From: Mycocentrospora acerina
Lineage: Eukaryota > Ascomycota > Dothideomycetes > Pleosporales
Reading direction: 5' to 3'
Assembly (NCBI GenBank): GCA_022701365.1
Contig: JAKUHH010000090.1
Coordinates: forward strand, 869,393-933,392
DNA: 64,000 nucleotides
The notes beneath the pieces were generated by a model, which had not been told where the DNA came from, searched no databases, and was given only the letters and a program-made list of their open reading frames with translations. The position numbers were made by a program, and so were the translations under genes. Of the stretch, positions 48,379 through 61,000 are shown piece after piece. Numbering within the stretch: position 1 is the first letter of the stretch; each line of letters opens with the position of its first letter.

Positions 48379-50270
48379 CTAATGCATTCCTGCCCAGTCC
48401 CATAAAAAGTTGCGTCTCGGTCCGGACTCATAAGGTATATGCCACTTTTCCTGGTAGATGGCGGGAGAAGCTTCAAAATCCAGGTATTGCTGCTTAATAG
48501 CAGTCTTCGCCAATTTCCCATTTGCCGTCCGGGGCAAAGGAACACCCACAAGTGTCAAAGTAGTGGGTAGCTTGAATTGTGGCAGTAATAACTCTAAGTC
48601 ATCCCGAATCTTCTTTAGAGTTGTTCCTTCGCATTGAGGATTGAGGTGAATCACTGCGGCCACACGCTGGCCAAACTCCTCATCAGGAATAGGAATAATT
48701 GCACATTCATGCACATAGGTAATCCCGTTTATGGCCTCTTCAATCTCGGTAGCATCCATTTTGAGGCCTTTGAAACGTATGTCTTATTTGATTGTCAGCC
48801 AAGTTTCTGTTAGGCTACCATAGAAAAGGAGAGTGAATGCGGAGAGTATTTTTAACTCACAGTCGAGCCCGATCCTTCCTAAGAGATGAACTCTGTGTCC
48901 TTGAATCTCTGCGGCGTCTCCCGTCTTGAAAAATCCTTGCGCATCAAGCGCCTGCTGTGTCCGTTCTGGGTCCGAAACATATCTACAAAAGGTTAGGTGC
49001 CGCTTGTTGGGTAGCTCTCAGTCGTACTTTCCTCAGAAACATGAGCGAACTCTTGACACAGATCTGACCACTCTCGTCAAATTTTACAGAAACGTTGGGT
49101 AACAACCGTCCGACACATTTCTAAAGCCTGATTAGCGATGATTCTTAATAGTATAGCATCGGAGATTACCGTGTCAGATGAGCGAGTCTCTGCGTCATGG
49201 TAGGTGATCAAGCCGCCAAGTTCGGTGATCCCCCAGAGATTGAGGAATGATCCCCCTTGAAGAGTTTGATTCCAGTAATCATTCACTTTTTTAATCGCAG
49301 GAGTGCCACCACTCATGAACAGACGAGCAGTCTTCAAGCCCGACTTAACAGCATCACCACTAATGAGATGCTCGGAAGGCTTTGACTGTATGTCATCTAT
49401 CAGATGCATTATTGACCTCCAGATCCGGGGCATTTCGTAACACATAGTTATGCCACCTTGTGCAATTCGCGAGCACCACCAGGCTGGGCTCATCAAGCTT
49501 TCGCAAAACTCCACTCGGGCACCAGCGAGAATCATTCCAAGTGACCATCGAACTCCACTCACCCAGTGAATGCCGCGGGAATGAAGGAATACGTCCTCCT
49601 GAGTGACATGAAAAGCGCTGATAGCAAGACGTGACAAATTGTGTAGATATTTCCTAGGAAACATGGCCCCTTTTGGTGGCCCTGACGTGCCTGATGTGAA
49701 GAGAATCAATGATGGTGCTTCAAGAGATGGAGTCCATGTTGGGTCAAACTCGATTTCCCCGGTTGAGGAGTTCTGAAATCGTAGCTCTTCTCTTTTTAAG
49801 CAAATGACTTGTAAATTACCTGTTTGTCCTCGTTCACCAGAACTGAAGAGCAGGGGTGGTACTTTACTGACAAGTTTCAGCCGCTCCTGATCGCAGATAA
49901 CGAATTCTGATTTACACTTGGAGATGTAATAGGCCACCTCTTCCGGTAGCAGTTTAGTGGATAGCGGAACTAGTCCAGCGCCAAGCGAGAGAATTGCGAG
50001 AGAAGCAACTACGAACTCATAACTCGGCGGAAGTACTGTTGCAATAAAGACTTCTTTCCCTTCCCGGATATCTTTCAACAAATCTATGCCGAGTCTGTCT
50101 CCGAGCTTCAAACGGTACTCGCGTATTGCAGTGACCAGATCGGTAATTGTGGCTTCAAAGCTTGTTTCATGATCGATCACTATGATATGATTCGGGTGAA
50201 GACAGCGTGAGAGGCTAATAAGGTCTTGTAAATAAGGGTCTTGTGGTAGTCTAGGATCAATTGAGGCCAT
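48379..50270 (-). CDS. Acyl-CoA synthetase-like AMP-forming ligase
   Basis: Predicted exons are 50270-49170, 49120-49028, 48982-48861 and 48767-48379. The ATG at 50270 replaces an upstream TTG. The ANL superfamily motifs are clear: P-loop ILFTSGTSGPPKGAMF, FLNLWGITELGG, hinge and GFFKTGDAAEIQG, GRIGLDCLKMDATEIEEAI, and the catalytic Lys region PRTANGKLAK. Together these match small-carboxylate or fatty acyl-CoA synthetases (similar in layout to ACSF3 malonyl-CoA synthetase). The junction of exons 2 and 3 is odd. FLRK (ending at 49028) and YVSDPERT (from 48981) should be adjacent, but the only GT-AG pair leaves one extra base. That means a frameshift, an unusual splice, or a pseudogene. It is divergent from a PLP enzyme gene 2.3 kb away. 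The acid substrate is unknown. Confidence 0.78.
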
Positions 50271-52592
50271 TTGAAAGCACAAAGGTTGTGAATGATTGAA
50301 AAGGACTTCTGAGTAGGGTGTGTCAAATGGATTATCAAGTTCCCTATGGAAAGGCGGTCAATCAAAACACGCCTAATATTCGGCACAACTAATCTACCTT
50401 GATAACATTTCGACTTTAAATTGAGGTCTTGGAACTTGTTCAAGGCCTAGAATCCTGCATTTGATTGAAAACTTGACTTGGCGCTGCCCTAAATGAGCTC
50501 TCGCTCAATAGCTAAGATATTGATTAAACTAAGGTTCTTAGCCCTGCATATGTTAAGAAAAACGCCATGCTTAGTTATTGAAACGGCATAAACAACCATC
50601 CCGTTCATTATTGGAATTTTTGATTTTTCTCTTTGAAATTGGGCCTCGGCTATCGGGCACGCATGATTTGGCTGATGCCTCAAAATGTCACATTAGAAAT
50701 TGTCGCGTAATCCGAATACTTCTCTTCGTCTCAAATTGTAATTAGGTAGTTAGGAACTCAGTATTAGAGATCGAGACACAAGTGATTTCTTATCTTATTA
50801 TCTTCTTACGCATGATCAGCAGAAAGATTAAAAGGTTCCTGATTGACTTAGTGTGTGGCTTGCTTTGACCCTTTCCGCTTGTAAATAATTTAAAAAGACC
50901 GCATCATTTGTCAACCATATGGCAATACCCGATACGTGAAGATATCATGCCGCTCAGTATCACACCGCTACGTATTTTAGGTAGGTAAGTCAGATATTAT
51001 CCAAAACGGAGCTGCCGGCCTTCATTTAATTCATCATCCTTGATCCACGAATCGAGATATCCGAATTACTAGTCCTCATCACTAAACTGGTGAAACGTTG
51101 GACGATGATGAAACGTAAAACCGATTTTCTCACCTATCCACCATAGACTTCCTTAGTGTATGAACATGGGAAAAACTTTTACGAAATGACTTCAGCCCTA
51201 GCAAATATGATTCAGGTTGTTCCAAGGCTCTCGAGTTGCTGTCGCAACCTATTGATGAGGTCAGAATCATCCTTGCAGAAATTCAGGACGAATTGATACT
51301 TAAGAACAACTACGTCTTGGTCTGAATCATCTAACGATAGCCTAGTTCTGCACAAAACAAAGATTATAGCAAGTTCCAGAACCGCAGACTCAGCAAAACT
51401 TTCGGGCAATTGTTGACTTGGTCGATTCAATCGGACTAAAATTGTATGTGTACTGGTTGCTAAAAACCGAATGATTATCTCAGCTGTTGCTACTCTACGA
51501 TAACGGAAAGATTTATACGTGTTGTGGCCAACTTTACCTGCCGGTCAAAAATTCGATGTTTTGGAATTTGTCTATAGGTTCAAATAAGTGTCTATGAGAT
51601 GTTTCGGATTGGCTCTTCCTAGCTTCTTCTTAATAAGCTCGTGATCCCTGTAATTCGGATCTCGTAATCGACAAGAAGTGATGCTAAGGAGCACAATCAA
51701 TCCAAATTTAGTAACAACGTTTAAGCCAATAAAGTGGCCAGGAGAGGTCTGACAATTGACGTCAGCTCATGACTGGTTCATAACGAACAGAAACACTGTT
51801 ACAAATCAGTAAAGAAAGCCAAAGTTGGTGATCACTTATGTTTCCGGAGATTTGTAGTGTTGTTGGCAGGGATGTTAAGAGACGTTAGAGGTGACCACCG
51901 AGATATTTAATATATAGTCCGTTTTATAAGACCTTAGGAGATAGATAATGTGGAAGCTTCACGGAGTTTTCCGTATAATCTGACTCGCTAAAAATTTCTG
52001 TCCAATTAGGATTGATAGCGTGGTACATATCCAGATCGCGTTATAACTGATCAGGAAAAATATCATTTTAACTGTGTCGATCCTCTTTAATTACTTTATG
52101 CACAACAAGTTTAAAAATCTGTGCTTGCCTCAGAGAGATGGAATATCTAACATTACATGTGTGGTCCCATGGAACGATAAAGTGAGTGAGGCGGATAGTA
52201 TGATGTTGTTCTATATTTCTTTTAGGATCACAAACAATCATAGATTAGTAATGTTGTTCAAAATTCTAGAAGTGGCACGCTTCTGATTAGTCAGGAGTCT
52301 GTCTAGTTACTAAATAGATGTAGCAAATTGAATTTCTGGCTTCGCATCTTAATCAATGCAATACGCATACTCTGGGATCTAATCTAAAGCTAAATTGAAA
52401 GAAGAATAAACCCTATGAAGTAACAAACTAAACATGGAAGCTAATGCAACCGGACGCAGATCTGTGAATGCCAAAAACATGCACCGGACGAAAAAAATTG
52501 CCGACTATCTAAAAGAAATTAGCTTGGTGTGCATATATAACGACCATAGATTCCATTGTAACTTTTCTCATAACTAAGTGCTGTTGGAAAGA
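50271..52592. other. Intergenic region between divergent ligase and PLP-enzyme genes
   Basis: No gene recognised. A 72-codon minus-strand frame (51212-51430) lacks motifs. A TATA box for the plus-strand gene lies at 52534-52540. The length (2.3 kb) is typical of the AT-rich spacers in this window. Confidence 0.5.
52534..52540 (+). promoter_or_regulatory. TATA box of the cystathionine gamma-synthase-like gene
   Basis: TATATAA 53 bases upstream of the ATG at 52593. The short spacing implies a very short 5' leader. Confidence 0.5.
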
Positions 52593-54400
52593 ATGAGTTT
52601 ACCTGAACCACCAATCTTAGGTAGCCCAGTTCCATTGGATCGCCACGCTGTTTCCGTACAACTGCCAACATGGCAAGACATGGTCGACTTTGGCGCACAG
52701 CATCACAGAATCAGGGCGTTTCAGCAAGGCGGATATCCCAGATCTTTTATCCACCCGGATATATGTGAGGTATGATTTACAGCTTAAAAACAGTTTGTAC
52801 AGTATAGGATGTAATTCAAGCTAATAAATGAAGCTTGCAAAAATCTGTGGAACCTGTTATGGTCAGTCTGATCACAGGTATTTCTTTTACTCCAGTCATA
52901 GATACTGTGCAGTGACCAGAGATTATTTGCTGGAAAAAGCAAAACTCGACAAGGAAGACCGGCCTTTCGATTTTAAATTCCTAGTGCAAGCACTTAGGTT
53001 TTCTCAAAGCTCTAATTCGGATGGACCAGGAAAAGATATAATTTTGTTCGCACTTTCAGTCCCAGCTCCCCTCATTCGCCACGCACTGGACTTTTGGAGA
53101 CTTACAGGCTTTGGAATATCATCGAGGATTTCCAGTAGATGTCTCCAGTTGCCTCATAGTTTACTTCTAGGTGAACCTGGGCTGTTTACCCCTCAGGTGA
53201 CTTTATCTGTAACAAGATCAACCTGTTCCACTGAACAGCCAGACTTCAAGCTCTGTGAACGCCTTGCGTTTTTACAAAACTTAGGTCGTGTCAATCCTGA
53301 AGCCGCTACAGTCACCGAGGAAATGGTTTTTCTATACCCTACGGGTATGGCTGCTATATATGATGCTCACCAGTTGTTGCTACGCCTCTGGTATCGCAAA
53401 ACTGTTGTGTTTGGGTTTTTGTACGAGCTCACGCCAAATCTTCTGCAGATGTATGGCCCTGGGCTCAAGTTCTTTGGCAATGGCAGTCGTGAAGAATTAG
53501 ATGAGTTCGAGAACTTATTGAAGAATCAGTCCAAAGAAGATTCATCAGACCATATTCAGGCTGTTTGGTGTGAATGTGCCTCAAATCCTCTACTCAAAAC
53601 TGTAGACTTTAGGAAACTTCGTGAGCTTGGTGATCGTTACGGATTTTTAATTGTTGTTGATGACACCATTGGTTCAGTGGCAAATGTAGATGTCCTTGAC
53701 GTCGCGGATATTATAGTCACATCATTGACCAAAAGCTTCAGTGGATATGCCAATGTCATGGCTGGCAGGTTAGTAGACACTTTATACTATCATTTTTATA
53801 ACATACTAATATGTCAGCATTATTCTGAGTCCCGTATCAAAACACTATGATGTTTTGTATAAGATGCTTAGAAGCACCTTCGAGAACACACTTTTCGTGG
53901 AAGACGCAATTCAACTAGAGATTAACAGCCGCGACTATCTTACACGTACCAACACAATAAATCAGACAGCTTCTTATCTCGTTAGATTTCTTCAACCCTA
54001 CCTTGACGAGAAGGCGCCCATCTCTGGAATATATTATCCTGAGATATGTGGGACGACTGAGAACTACCGTAGGCAGATGCGTACAAAGTCTATTAGCGGA
54101 AGCCATTTACCTGGTTTTGGTGGCCTGTTCACTATTGAGTTTGTAAATATTCCTGCTGCAACTGCGTTCTTCGACAACCTTACGGTTCATAAAGGACCCT
54201 CGCTGGGTGCACAGTATACATTAGCACAGCCATACGTTCAGACTGTTTTCCAAAAGAAAAAGCTTTGGGCAGCAAGTTACGGATTGAAGGAAACCATCGT
54301 GAGAATATCTGTTGGACTTGAAGACCGGGTGTTATTGAAGGAGGCATTTGCAGTCGCTATGAACGCTGCAATTAACGCTTACAAGCGGGTCGAGAGCTAA
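52593..54400 (+). CDS. Cystathionine gamma-synthase-like PLP enzyme
   Basis: Exons 52593-52769, 52834-53768 and 53818-54400 join in frame to 564 residues, a length typical of fungal Str2-type enzymes. The N-terminus keeps the fungal-specific lead (HAVSVQLPTWQDMVDFG, GYPRSFIHPDI). The fold-type I PLP domain shows YPTGMAAIYDAH, SNPLLKTVDFRKL and DDTIGSVANVDVL (Asp holding the PLP pyridine). The Schiff-base lysine is in VTSLTKSFSGYANVMAG, about residue 359. The C-terminal domain has SGSHLPGFGGLFTIEF and ends in the expected helix. Such enzymes make gamma-replacements on O-acyl-homoserine, joining cysteine or another nucleophile, in methionine synthesis or in secondary pathways. Proximity to an acyl-CoA ligase suggests a specialised pathway copy, but a housekeeping role is not excluded. 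Confidence 0.88.
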
Positions 54401-56830
54401 ACGACATGACTTGTGGCACAAGCTTAAAGCATTATCTTGCGTATTTCGAAACAGAAATGGCTTCATCTGTTAATCACTGAAATTGAATATCTGGCATTAA
54501 ACCGAAGAAAGAATCCTGAAAGCTCTGAATTTTTCGTGGAAATGTCACTACACGATGGGTAGCATTTGTAGAGGGAATCAACGAGAAAACGAACTCTATT
54601 ACAGCCATTCTATAAAACAACCCGAAAGCTTCAGCTAATATACATCGATGATTTCCTGGCTGAAGGTACATTAGTCAAAGAAGCTAATTGTGAAATGATA
54701 GTGAACGCTGACTTGGAAAGTCAGTTTGGCCTTGTCGATAGTAATTTCATGCTATGTTCCTCTTGTCCATCACCACGACAAGAATTGTAGAAAATTAGAG
54801 ATTTAATAAGTTTCCTTTTCCAACTCTTTCTCGGACACAATAGCTGTGGTAATCTCTGTCTCCAAAAAAAGAATATTTAGATGTGCGAACTATCAAGTGC
54901 TAACTCAACTGGGTATGCAATTGGGTCGTGCTCGCCTTTGTGATTTATTCTTCACAGCAAGACTAGATTTTCATGTATGTCAGTACTAATTTACTAATAC
55001 TGTCAGTGGAGTTGGAAATTTGGAGCCCCTGAAAAGTAACAAATTGGAGCCGGATGTTCAACACAGAATTTCCACGAGCAAAATTCTGATAACAAACTAG
55101 TACCACCATATGCCGCTTATTTGTCACAAGCAACATCCCTTTAAGATGAAGTGTAGTTACTTCGGCGTCATTAATTACTTTTATATTTCAGGTGCAACAT
55201 GTTCATCAACCAACAACAAGTTGATGTCCGTCCCAAGCGCACGACATAGTACTTCTTGTAAAGATTCGGACTTCGCAATTTGCGTGTTGATGAAAATCGA
55301 AATCATATTTGTCAAGTGATAATGGTTATCCTCGTCATTTAGCCCTGGATCACAAAGGCGGTGACAGCGGGGCTGATGGGATACCGAAATCAATAGCAGG
55401 GCTGTTTTCGGGCGATAAGTGGGGTGCCGGTGGGATGCCGATGGCATTAAAAGCCTCAAAACCTTGTTCTTGCCGGTGAAATTCCGTCACTACGATGCTG
55501 TTTGGGTAATTTTGTGAGGACCTTGTAGCAACTTTACTTTTGCGCTTACCTAAAAGGAGATACTTTAGCTAACATTATTGATCGTTTTTTTCTCTTCAGG
55601 GATGTTTATACGATACGTTCAGTAACAGAGATTGCTTTTATAAGCCACAATTAGGGATAAAGTAAGAACATCACAATTTTATATTGATTACAGAACTTAT
55701 ATGATGCACCAATATTTGCAAAAACAACTAAAGTTGCTTTGTAGTTGATACTACTTCAATTCAATTTCGTAAAAATCATTTCCCCACAAGGTCTTCCTAT
55801 AAACATTTTGCTAGGATCATATCAACTGACCAAATGGGACTTAAAATGAAGTTACTTATAATAGTTTTTACAAACTGATTAGTCAAACAAAGAGAAAGAA
55901 CAACATTGAAAGAAATGGAATAATTGTTGAGCATAATATGTTCAACAGATCGATTTAAGACCCGTTTCTTTTCCCATTTACGTCACAAATAAGACTTTAA
56001 TTTTCAGTTGTACTAATTTTCTTCTTTGTCCGTCAAAACACTTAATTTATTTTAACACTGGAGTCGATAATTTCCACGGACAATTTACATTTCTCAAATT
56101 AATGTAGATGGGTAGTATTTTGAAAAGAATTTTGCACAGTAGATTCTACCTCAAGACAAAACGGCCTTTGTGACCAAGTGATAAACCTGATGAGCTTTTA
56201 ATCGTTTGCTCATTATCCATTCCTTGGTACAGCCTTAATGTTTTCAACAGTAATGTAGAAATTTTTATGGCATTTAAAAAGATTACCAGAGTCTAAGTGG
56301 TTAGGAAGGCTATCGCCGATAGTGCATGAATATTCGCTGCAACACGCGCACCTGCGCTGTACTTGTCGTTAATGTAGGAGACACGTAAATCTCATGTCCG
56401 AGGAGTACGAATTATATTTATTTAAGAATGACGCTTTAACAGATATTTCTAAATACTTGACTTCGTTCAAAATAGTTTACTTGTATACTTACACTATCTT
56501 GTGACCATCCTCAATGATGAGATTTGAAATAAAACCAGAATGTTCAATTGAAAGGCCTATCAAACTTCGATAGTTGCAGCATCTGCATCGTCTAATTCGA
56601 AAAACGTGGATTTTTTAATTTACTTTTTCATCTTTGTCTCGATTTTTTCGCCATAACTACTTTGGTCTTCCTAAATAATATCTTCTTGGCCACGTATAGA
56701 ACGTTAGGCAGTTTCTCAATGTAAAAACAGTCCTTCTAATGATCTGTTTATGTTCATTCCTCGAAATTACATTAATGCACTATATTACAACACAAGTTCA
56801 AACATACCAATTATCTTCAGGCCAACGATC
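54401..56830. other. AT-rich intergenic region
   Basis: No gene recognised over 2.4 kb. One isolated TTTGCTCA octamer occurs near 56207 without a partner. Confidence 0.5.
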
Positions 56831-57082
56831 ATGAAGCTTTTTATTCCACTCTATTGGGCGCTTCTCACCCTGTTTGCTGCAGCACTCCCTTTTGCTGAGC
56901 CTAATACTGCTCCTGCTATCAATTCTTTCTTTCCAAGAACCAACTACGTTACCTACAATGCTCTTAACAAAGACAAAACACCCTACTCTCTCGTTACTGG
57001 TACCACTCAAAGTTGCGGTCCTAACGCTGTAGCCAACGGTTATACCAGTGGTTGCGCGGCTAGTAAGCTGTATCGTAGTTAG
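56831..57082 (+). CDS. RALF-like small secreted peptide
   Basis: 83 residues from the ATG at 56831, which starts a clear signal peptide (KLFIPLYWALLTLFAAALPF, residues 2-21). After a short pro-region with an Arg at 36, the mature part reads in the order of plant rapid alkalinization factor. It has Y-V-T-Y at 39-42 (YISY motif), AL at 44-45, a Pro at 51 followed by Tyr52 where RALF has Cys, Cys62, N-G-Y at 69-71 (NPY), G-C at 74-75, and Tyr81 before Arg82 where the last Cys is expected. Fungal RALF mimics are known (Fusarium) and act through the plant receptor FERONIA to raise apoplastic pH. Here one cysteine of each expected disulfide is Tyr, so the peptide may be altered in activity or held by a single Cys62-Cys75 bond. 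The match is by eye. Confidence 0.72.
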   Translation: MKLFIPLYWALLTLFAAALPFAEPNTAPAINSFFPRTNYVTYNALNKDKTPYSLVTGTTQSCGPNAVANGYTSGCAASKLYRS

Positions 57083-58078
57083 GAACCAACCTATGATTTT
57101 GCTATAATTGTAAGCATCATTCTACAAAATCAAGCTTTGAGCTAGGAATTAGGTTAATTAATAAGATCATTGCTAATTGCAATAGAAATGTAGAATTTAA
57201 GGACTGAACAGTGCAACTGAGAAGACATACATTTCATAAATAAGTCCTACAAAGAGTCAAATAACTGTAGAATTATCCAAATTGTTTTAGACTTTGTGTA
57301 CAATCCTGATATTTGTAAATGTCATATCCAATAATAATCACAATCAGTTGAAGTTCTTTAACATATAATAACTCACGATTCTGCAAGCCATGAGCACAAG
57401 CAGGAGTCCATGCCGCCAACCAAGGTGTAAGCACGCCTAGCAGAGATATTGTTCTTGTCGTTGTGCTAAAGATGGCCAATCAGCTCGATTTATTTCTTCT
57501 TATTCTGGTTTATCAGTTATATGACCGTGTGACGATACGTGTAGATCTGAGGTGAAAGGCGCAAGGTTTAAAGGAAAGTCGCAAGCCGATAGTGTAGGGT
57601 CAAGTGCGTGATCTTACCAATCAATGCGAGAAGGTGGACGATTGAATGGCACATTGAGACGAAGAATTTAGTCTATGTGATCTCAACGATGATTTAGATG
57701 TGGTCAAGGCCAGGGTCGTGGCTATGGCCATGGCTGGGTGGCGACTCACGCGCCAAGACCTGCCTTTTGCCCCCTGTTGGTGAAGAGTCATATGCGCAAC
57801 GTGTAGCTGGCGGCTTGAACAAGTTATTCTATACCTCTGATTTAAAAGTTCTATTAATTGATATTGTCAATGCCCTATATACAGTTATTGCAATTACTTC
57901 CTGCTCTTCCCAAGATACATTCACTACACTCTAATAATCAATCATCCACCCCACTTCGTCCATCATTACTCCCACCGCTGTCTCGCGACTGCTTCTCCGA
58001 GTCAAATTCACTCAAATTAATCGCCTCACAACGTCACGCTAACTGCCTCTGCCTGCAAATTCACGTGCACAATCCACC
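57083..58078. other. Intergenic region upstream of the valyl-tRNA synthetase copy
   Basis: No gene recognised. A TATA-like CCTATATACAG (about 57874) and a C/T-rich stretch with CACT/CCAC blocks (57920-58075) precede the ATG at 58079, consistent with an original promoter. Confidence 0.5.
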
Positions 58079-61000
58079 ATGGCGCTCAATGCGGCTTCGT
58101 CCAATACGGCAGGAGAAGAGACAAAATCCGTCATTGCCACACCGCTCATACCTACCGTCTCTACAACCACAAGTCTTGTCAACACGAACAATACCAAGAC
58201 AGAGAAGGAACTGGACAAAGAGCGCAAAAAGGCTGACAAAGACGCCATGTTTCAGGCAAAGAAGAAGGCAGAGGCACAATCACAAGCTTTGATGTCCTCC
58301 AACAAAAAGGCCAAGGAAAAAAAAGTCAAAAAGACACAGATCGATGACGTTTTGCCTACTTATGTCGAGCAGACCCACAAGGGCGACAAGAAGGTGTTGA
58401 AGAGCTTCGACGACCCGTACCACAAAGCGTACATGCCTGCCGTTGTCGAGAGCGCTTGGTACGACTAGTGGGAAAAGGAGGGCTTCTTCAAGCCAGAATT
58501 CATGCAAGACGGAGAAGTGAAAGCAAAGGGTACGTTCGTAATTCCCATCCCGCCGCCAAATGTCACGGCGAAGCTGCATTGCGGCCATGCCCTGGCCACG
58601 TCCCTGCAAGACCTACTCATTCGATGGCACAGGATGCAGGGCTTCACCACGCTATATCTTCCGGGCTGCGACCACGCCGCAATTGCCACGCAGGCCGTTG
58701 TCGAGAATATGCTGTGGCGCCGCGAGAAGAAGACGAGACACGATCTCGGCCGTCCCAAGTTTCTCGAGACCACAGTGGCTTGGGTTAATGAGTATGAGGG
58801 CAACATCACTAGTGCGCTCAAGAGAATGGGCGGAAGCTTCGAGTGGATCCGCGAGGCTTTCACCATGGATGCGAATCTCTCGGCGGCCGTCACTGAAGCG
58901 TTTGTGCTTATGCACGAGGACGGTCTCATCTACAGGGACAATCGCACCGTCAACTGGAGCACCAAGCTAAACACCGCCTTGTCGACGCTCGAGGTTGATA
59001 ACAAGGAACTCACAGGTCGGACTCTACTTGACGTGCCCGGCTATGACCGCAAGATTGAATTTGGCGTCCTCACTCATTTCAGGTACCCCATCGACGGTAC
59101 CGAAGACTTCATCTAGATTGCCACCACCCGTCCCGAGACCATGCTTGGCGACACCGCCATCGCCGTACACCCAAACGACGAGCGCTACAAGCACTTGCTG
59201 GGCAAACATGCAAAGCACCCTTTCCTCGAAGGCCTACTGCCAATCGTGGCCGATGAATATGTGCACCCTAGCTTTGGCACTGGCGCCGTCAAAATTACCC
59301 CCGCGCATGATCCGAATGACTTTTCCATTGGTAAACGACACAACCTGGCTTTTTTTAATATACTCAATGACAACGGTACTGTGAACGAGAACGCCGGCAA
59401 GTTTGAGGGTCGCAAGCGGTTCGATGTGCGATTCTCCGTCACCCAAGAGCTGATCGATCTGGGACTTTTTGTCAAGAAGGAAGACAACCCCATGTCCGTA
59501 CCACTCTGCTCGCGGAGCAAAGATGTCATCGAGCCCATAATGAAACCCCAATGGTATCTGAAGATATAGAATCTTGCTGAGCCTGCTATCAGGGCTGTCC
59601 GAGAAGGTGACATCAAGATCATTCCTGCATCCTCGGAAAAGGTCTACTACCATTGGATGGAAAATGTGAATGACTGGTGTCTTTCTCGTCAGCTTTCGTT
59701 CGGTCACCAATGCCCTGCATACTTTTGTTCACATCCAAGGCGAGGCTGCAGATCGATCTGATGGTGAGAGGTGGGTAGTAGGGCGTACAGAAGACGAGGC
59801 TCGTCAAAAGGCTGAGTCCAAGTTTTCGGGCAAAGAGATCACTCTAGAGAGGTATTTGTGTTTCATGCTCCTAATTATCATGGCATTAAAAGAGTCGTGA
59901 CTTATTGTTAAATCATAGGGACGCAGACGTGCTCGACACCTGGTTCAGCGCTGGCATCTGGCCATTCAGCACACTTTGCTGGCCAAAGAATACGCACGAC
60001 ATGCAAAAATTGTTCCCCACTTCAGTCCTTGAAACTGGCTGGGACACCCTCTTCTTCTGGGTCGCTCGCAGGATCTTATTCTCTCTTTACTTTACTGGCA
60101 AAGCTCCGTTCAAGGAAGTGTACTGCCACTCCCTCATCCGTGACTCGGACGGCAGAAAGATGTCCAAGTTGCTCGGCAACGTCATCGATCCAATCGATAT
60201 TATGGAGGGAATTTCCTTGCCAGTCTTACATGAGAAGCTTCGAATTAGAAATCTGGACCCCAAGGAGATCAAGACAGCTGAAAAGTACCAGAAGATAGCC
60301 TTCCCACAAGAGATACCAGAGTGCGGCGCTGATGCCCTTCGAATGGCCTTGACTGGATACACGACTGGAGGTGGTGATATTTCGTTCGACACAAATGTAA
60401 TCCACGCTTACCACCGATTCTGCAACAAAATGTACCAGGCCACAAAGTATGCTCTCGGGCGCCTAGGCGACTTCACTCCGCAGTCAACCGTCACAACTTC
60501 GGGTAGCGAGAGTTTGGCAGAACGGTGGATTCTACACAAGCTGACGACCAGCGCAAAATTGATCAACGAGCGTCTCGCTCAACGCGAATTTTCCAACTCG
60601 ACGCAGATCGCCCACAAGTACTTCCTTGAGTATATGTGCGACACATTTATTGAAAAGTCAAAGGCTATTTTCGATGAGGGCACTGAAGAGCACAAGGATT
60701 CAGCCAGGCAGACACTCTATACTACAATCGAGGGTGGTCTGACAATGATACACCCCTTTATGCCTTTTTTGACTGAGGAGCTTTGGCAACGTCTTCCGCG
60801 ACGAGATGGTGACAAGAAACCGTCAATTACCATCGCTGCTTACCCCGAGTGGAATGAGGCCTTTAACAACCCAGCAGCTGAAGCTGAGTTTGAACTCCTC
60901 GTTGGTGCATCCAAAGGCATACGCTCGCTTAACGCCGAGTATAAAACCCAAGAGAACACTGGCATCTACATTCAAGCCCTTGATGATGCGACCCGCAATA

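Noticed and set aside
57858..58292. 144-codon frame overlapping the start of the synthetase copy
   Set aside because: It is a shifted-frame shadow of the synthetase N-terminus and its leader.
58079..59569. TAG codons in the valyl-tRNA synthetase read as recoding or codon reassignment
   Set aside because: The positions correspond to different amino acids (Trp at the first; charged or polar residues at the others), other genes in the window do not contain internal TAG, and a frameshift and a damaged KMSKS site accompany them.
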